From assembly GCA_905250075.1 (NCBI GenBank), contig CAJNOP010000278.1, positions 124,001 to 188,000 of the forward strand: a stretch of DNA of 64,000 nucleotides. The letters run 5' to 3'. The DNA comes from Rotaria sp. Silwood1. Its lineage: Eukaryota > Rotifera > Eurotatoria > Philodinida > Philodinidae. Position numbers and translations under genes: made by a program. The notes under the pieces are model-generated. The model was given only the letters and a program-made list of their open reading frames with translations. It searched no databases and was not told where the DNA came from. Each line of letters begins with the position of its first letter. Position 1 is the first letter of the stretch. Positions 63,312 to 64,000 of the stretch are shown here, one piece after another.

Positions 63312-64000
63312 CTGTTCTTCGAATTGTTCAATAAGTGAGAATATTTGTTCATCAAATTTGTGACTTGATAGTGGCTCGGTATTGACAAATTCAGTGTTAT
63401 TGAAAGCCATGAGAGCTTGTGTTATTGTTTGATTGGCTAATTGACACAGAGTTGCCGTGTGACGAAAGAGTGAACCACCCACAGGTTGACGAAAGTCCAG
63501 CGGAGAAAAGGTAAAATCGTTGCCTGTAGCATTAGGCCATCGGGTGAAAGAGAAATATGATAACCACACGTCGTCTTTGATAAAATCACTTGAACAAATT
63601 TGATGAAAACGTGGCTGAATAGACATAAAACTCATATACGGGATGGCAAGATTTGTGCATGGACACGAAAGTGTCAATGAATATTGAGCATACATTTGTT
63701 CGAATTGACTTCGAGATGGATTGTGTACCGTAATACTAATTGTGTGTTTTGTCACGAACGAATAAATACTCAAAATCACAATTCCAGCAATAAGCAACGC
63801 AGCATACAAGCGGGTTGACCAACGGCCCTGTCGCTCATTCAACATCAATGCCGAATTTCCGAATAAGTTCATTGTAGTCAACATTTGTTTGATGTTAAAT
63901 ATACCATTAATTAAAAGCGTTTGTAACCCTATTCGAAAAAGATCTCTATCTAGAGTGTTAACTTTGACTGACCATAATAAGAACGATCGTCGATAATAGA
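63312..64000 (-). CDS. N-terminal exon of a two-TM ectodomain protein, running off the window
   Basis: The frame is open to the right edge. Before the Met at 63884 it reads SFLLWSVKVNTLDRDLF and INGIFNIKQ, plausibly coding, so the true start may lie outside. TM1 is STRLYAALLIAGIVILSIYS. Then come LTLSCPCTNLAIPYMSFMS, FHQICSSDFIKDDVWLSYF and ATLCQLANQTITQALMAFNN, aligned with the first half of the protein at 56053-57351 (ALSCPCSHTSIQYGTFLS, HQICSSGFITSQWW, SFCTLANQTVTNAALTF). A donor-like CAG/GTTAGA ends the exon at 63312, although the frame stays open to 63210. Together with 59266-59936 it could be one gene with a 3.4-kb intron. Confidence 0.65.

Noticed and set aside
1-64000. CRISPR arrays, operons or prokaryotic promoters
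   Set aside because: Introns, polyadenylation signals and eukaryotic transposons show nuclear eukaryotic DNA; no regularly spaced short direct repeats were seen.

Overview
The window looks like a bdelloid rotifer genome. The DNA is AT-rich with small GT-AG introns (52 to 93 bp). Three tracts resemble the TGTGGG telomere repeat described in Adineta vaga. There is a large FG-GAP/VCBS-repeat surface protein and a bacterial-type alpha-2-macroglobulin broken by introns, both typical of bdelloid horizontal acquisition. Degenerate RTE-like and mariner elements and several foldback elements fill the rest. The species cannot be named from sequence alone.

Layout. 1-259 (-): truncated, frameshifted retinoblastoma-family fragment abutting a head-to-head telomere-like tract. 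About 985-4095 (-): decayed RTE-like LINE. 4.1-30.7 kb: mostly gene-free and full of repeats, including foldback elements (7999-9044, 13607-13711, 19542-20491, nested 23664-25648, 27484-27822), a 138-bp tandem array, a divergent dispersed repeat pair and two inverted ACCGCGGT-rich blocks. One unrecognised gene end (27165-28465, +) sits between those two blocks. 30725-36899 (+): three-exon gene for a 1500-aa single-pass membrane protein with 28 FG-GAP blades. 37.2-39.7 kb: a second telomere-like junction, weak coding fragments and a third short tract. 40319-50423 (+): nine-exon, 2084-aa alpha-2-macroglobulin of bacterial architecture with thioester Cys1565. 50452-51163: foldback element. 52466-54067: dead mariner with a heat-shock-like promoter. 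56053-64000 (-): two or three members of a two-transmembrane, cysteine-rich receptor- or channel-like family, one split by a 3.4-kb interval holding a SINE-like insertion.

The genes form no operon or pathway. The common theme is surface or extracellular proteins (FG-GAP protein, protease-trapping macroglobulin, two-TM ectodomain proteins) in repeat-rich, possibly subtelomere-derived DNA. Exon joins were made by eye from splice motifs, phase and family conservation. No search or alignment was run.
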